A stretch of 6,520 nucleotides of DNA, taken from positions 1 through 6,520 of the forward strand of contig DXEQ01000040.1 in the NCBI GenBank assembly GCA_019114885.1. The letters run 5' to 3'. The notes beneath the pieces are model-generated. The model worked only from the letters and a program-made list of their open reading frames with translations. It searched no databases and was not told the DNA's origin. Shown piece by piece: positions 5,347 through 6,520 of the stretch. The DNA is from Candidatus Anaerobutyricum stercoripullorum. GTDB taxonomy: Bacteria; Bacillota; Clostridia; Lachnospirales; Lachnospiraceae. Within the stretch, counting starts at the first letter, position 1. Each line of letters starts with the position of its first letter. A program made the position numbers and the translations under genes.

Positions 5347-6520
5347 ATGAGACGCAGCAGCATGATCTATCTGATCACCATCCTCCTTGTTCTGTCTGCG
5401 GCGGTTATTTTTTCCGGACTGCAGGGGGAGAATGATATTGCCCGTTACCAGCAGCATGAGAGGGAGCCCGGTGAATCTGATCTGGGCCCATGTACCGTAT
5501 GCGGCGGCACATCCGGTCTCTGCACTCATCTGCCCCTGCTTTCCATTGACACCGGAGGACAGAAGATTCCCGGCAATCCGGTGCGGGATGAAGAGGGCGT
5601 CACCATCTATTATGAGACGTCCGCAGGAGGCGCCGAAGAGATCCGGGTATCTGTCGATATCCGTGATAAAGAGGGAAGCTGGCACCACCTCACAGATGAA
5701 CCTGACGAGACTCTGACCGCCCTGTTTCGGATCCGGGGCAATTCTTCCAGAAGTTTCTCCAAGAAAAGTTATCGCATCCAGTTGATCGATACGGATAACC
5801 CGGAACAGGATGATCCGCAGTCCCTTCTCGGTATGCCGGAAGGAAGCGAGTGGGCTCTCCACGGTCCTTTTCTCGACAAAACCCTCATCCGCAATTACAT
5901 GTGGATGAATCTCTCCGCGCAGGTCATGGGCTATGCGCCAAATGTACGGTTCTGCGAGGTGACCATTGACGGACAGTATCAGGGATTATATGTGCTGATG
6001 GAGACGATCGCCGTATCGCCGCAGCGGGTCAATCTCACAGAGTACGAGGAGGGGAATCCGGTTTTCAGCTATCTGGTGCGCCTGGAGCCAAACTATAAAA
6101 CGATAAAACAGATCGATAATTTTACATTTTATACGATGCGGATGGAGCCCGGCACAGGTATCGAACTGCTGTATCCGGGAACGTCCAGGCAGACTGCCGC
6201 CGTCAAACAATATGTACAAAGCGATTTCAGTTTCATCGAGAGGTATCTTTATTCCCGCGATATGTCCAGAAATCCTGACAGCTGCTGGGATTATCTGGAC
6301 CTGGATTCCTTTGTGGACTACTATATTCTCCAGGAATTTCTCGCTGTCAGCGATTCTTTTTCCGCATCCACCTATTTTTACAAGGATGTCCGGGGAAAGC
6401 TGCATGTGGGACCGGTGTGGGATTACAACAATGCGTTGAATAATTTCTTCCACGATCTGCCGGAAACCGGTTATTTTCTCGCGCAGAAAGGATGGTTCAC
6501 CCAGCTGATGAAAAGTCCGC
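5347..6520 (+). CDS. CotH-family kinase-like protein, extracytoplasmic (3' end outside window)
   Basis: The first 391 residues are present and the frame is open to the edge. A hydrophobic stretch at residues 6-22 after MRRSS acts as a signal peptide or anchor. A Cys-rich start follows (C49, C52, C59) leading into HLPLLSIDTGG (61-71), then a beta-rich part to about residue 118, then the CotH kinase-like domain. Domain features are RIRGNSSRSFSKKSYRI (128-144), WALHGPFLDKTLIRN (169-183), DGQYQGLYVLMETI (208-221), YFYKD (343-347) and GPVWDYNNALNN (355-366). CotH proteins are atypical secreted or spore-coat protein kinases. K140, E219 and D359 are candidates for kinase function by position. The family usually shows a second Asp two residues after the Asp of WD; here it is Asn361. 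The ATG at 5347 has AGGAGG (5334-5339) seven bases upstream and starts 16 bases after the DUF4956 stop. Family assignment is firm; kinase activity and substrate are not shown. Confidence 0.9.
   Translation, partial: MRRSSMIYLITILLVLSAAVIFSGLQGENDIARYQQHEREPGESDLGPCTVCGGTSGLCTHLPLLSIDTGGQKIPGNPVRDEEGVTIYYETSAGGAEEIRVSVDIRDKEGSWHHLTDEPDETLTALFRIRGNSSRSFSKKSYRIQLIDTDNPEQDDPQSLLGMPEGSEWALHGPFLDKTLIRNYMWMNLSAQVMGYAPNVRFCEVTIDGQYQGLYVLMETIAVSPQRVNLTEYEEGNPVFSYLVRLEPNYKTIKQIDNFTFYTMRMEPGTGIELLYPGTSRQTAAVKQYVQSDFSFIERYLYSRDMSRNPDSCWDYLDLDSFVDYYILQEFLAVSDSFSASTYFYKDVRGKLHVGPVWDYNNALNNFFHDLPETGYFLAQKGWFTQLMKSP

Noticed and set aside
5320..5862. Minus-strand open frame of 180 codons opposite the CotH gene
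   Set aside because: It overlaps the clear CotH frame and DUF4956 end, with no recognisable product; codon-bias shadow.

Overview
The window looks like part of a chromosome from a Clostridia/Lachnospiraceae-type Firmicute. The evidence is strong AGGAGG-type ribosome sites, roughly balanced base composition in the genes with AT-rich gaps, a CmpB-like membrane protein, a PutP symporter, and a VTC / DUF4956 / CotH gene set. The genus cannot be fixed from the sequence.

Layout. (1) 1-204 is an AT-rich leader. It is followed by a plus-strand gene (205-786) for a small multi-pass membrane protein of the CmpB / putative ABC-transporter type IV family. (2) 787-1256 is a 470-base gap between two convergent genes. 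It holds eight copies of a 12-base near-palindrome (consensus GAGGTATACCTC) repeated about every 34 bases at 855-1100. Its first two copies form the arms of a terminator-like hairpin. A second, separate bidirectional terminator lies at 1135-1180. (3) 1257-2807 (minus strand) encodes a full-length sodium/proline symporter, PutP, with a very good promoter and ribosome site. (4) 2822-3073 is a divergent control region with one good promoter facing each way and a duplicated motif at the rightward promoter. (5) 3074 to the right edge is a tight rightward operon of four genes. They are a membrane-anchored, probably TIM-barrel glycosidase-like protein (3074-3955), a VTC-domain triphosphate-tunnel protein (3948-4643, TTG start overlapping the gene before), a DUF4956 membrane protein (4653-5330), and a secreted or anchored CotH-family kinase-like protein (5347 to beyond 6520, cut by the window).

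How the genes may work together. The four-gene operon places a predicted cytosolic polyphosphate-polymerase-type fold, a membrane protein, and two extracytoplasmic proteins (a protein-kinase fold and a glycosidase-like fold) under one promoter with translational coupling. The most natural reading is one envelope system, for example surface polysaccharide production or modification. Its substrate and product are not shown by the sequence. Glycosyltransferase or exporter genes just downstream would be the key context. The operon and the palindromic array are the two parts most worth a second look. PutP and the CmpB-like gene look ordinary.
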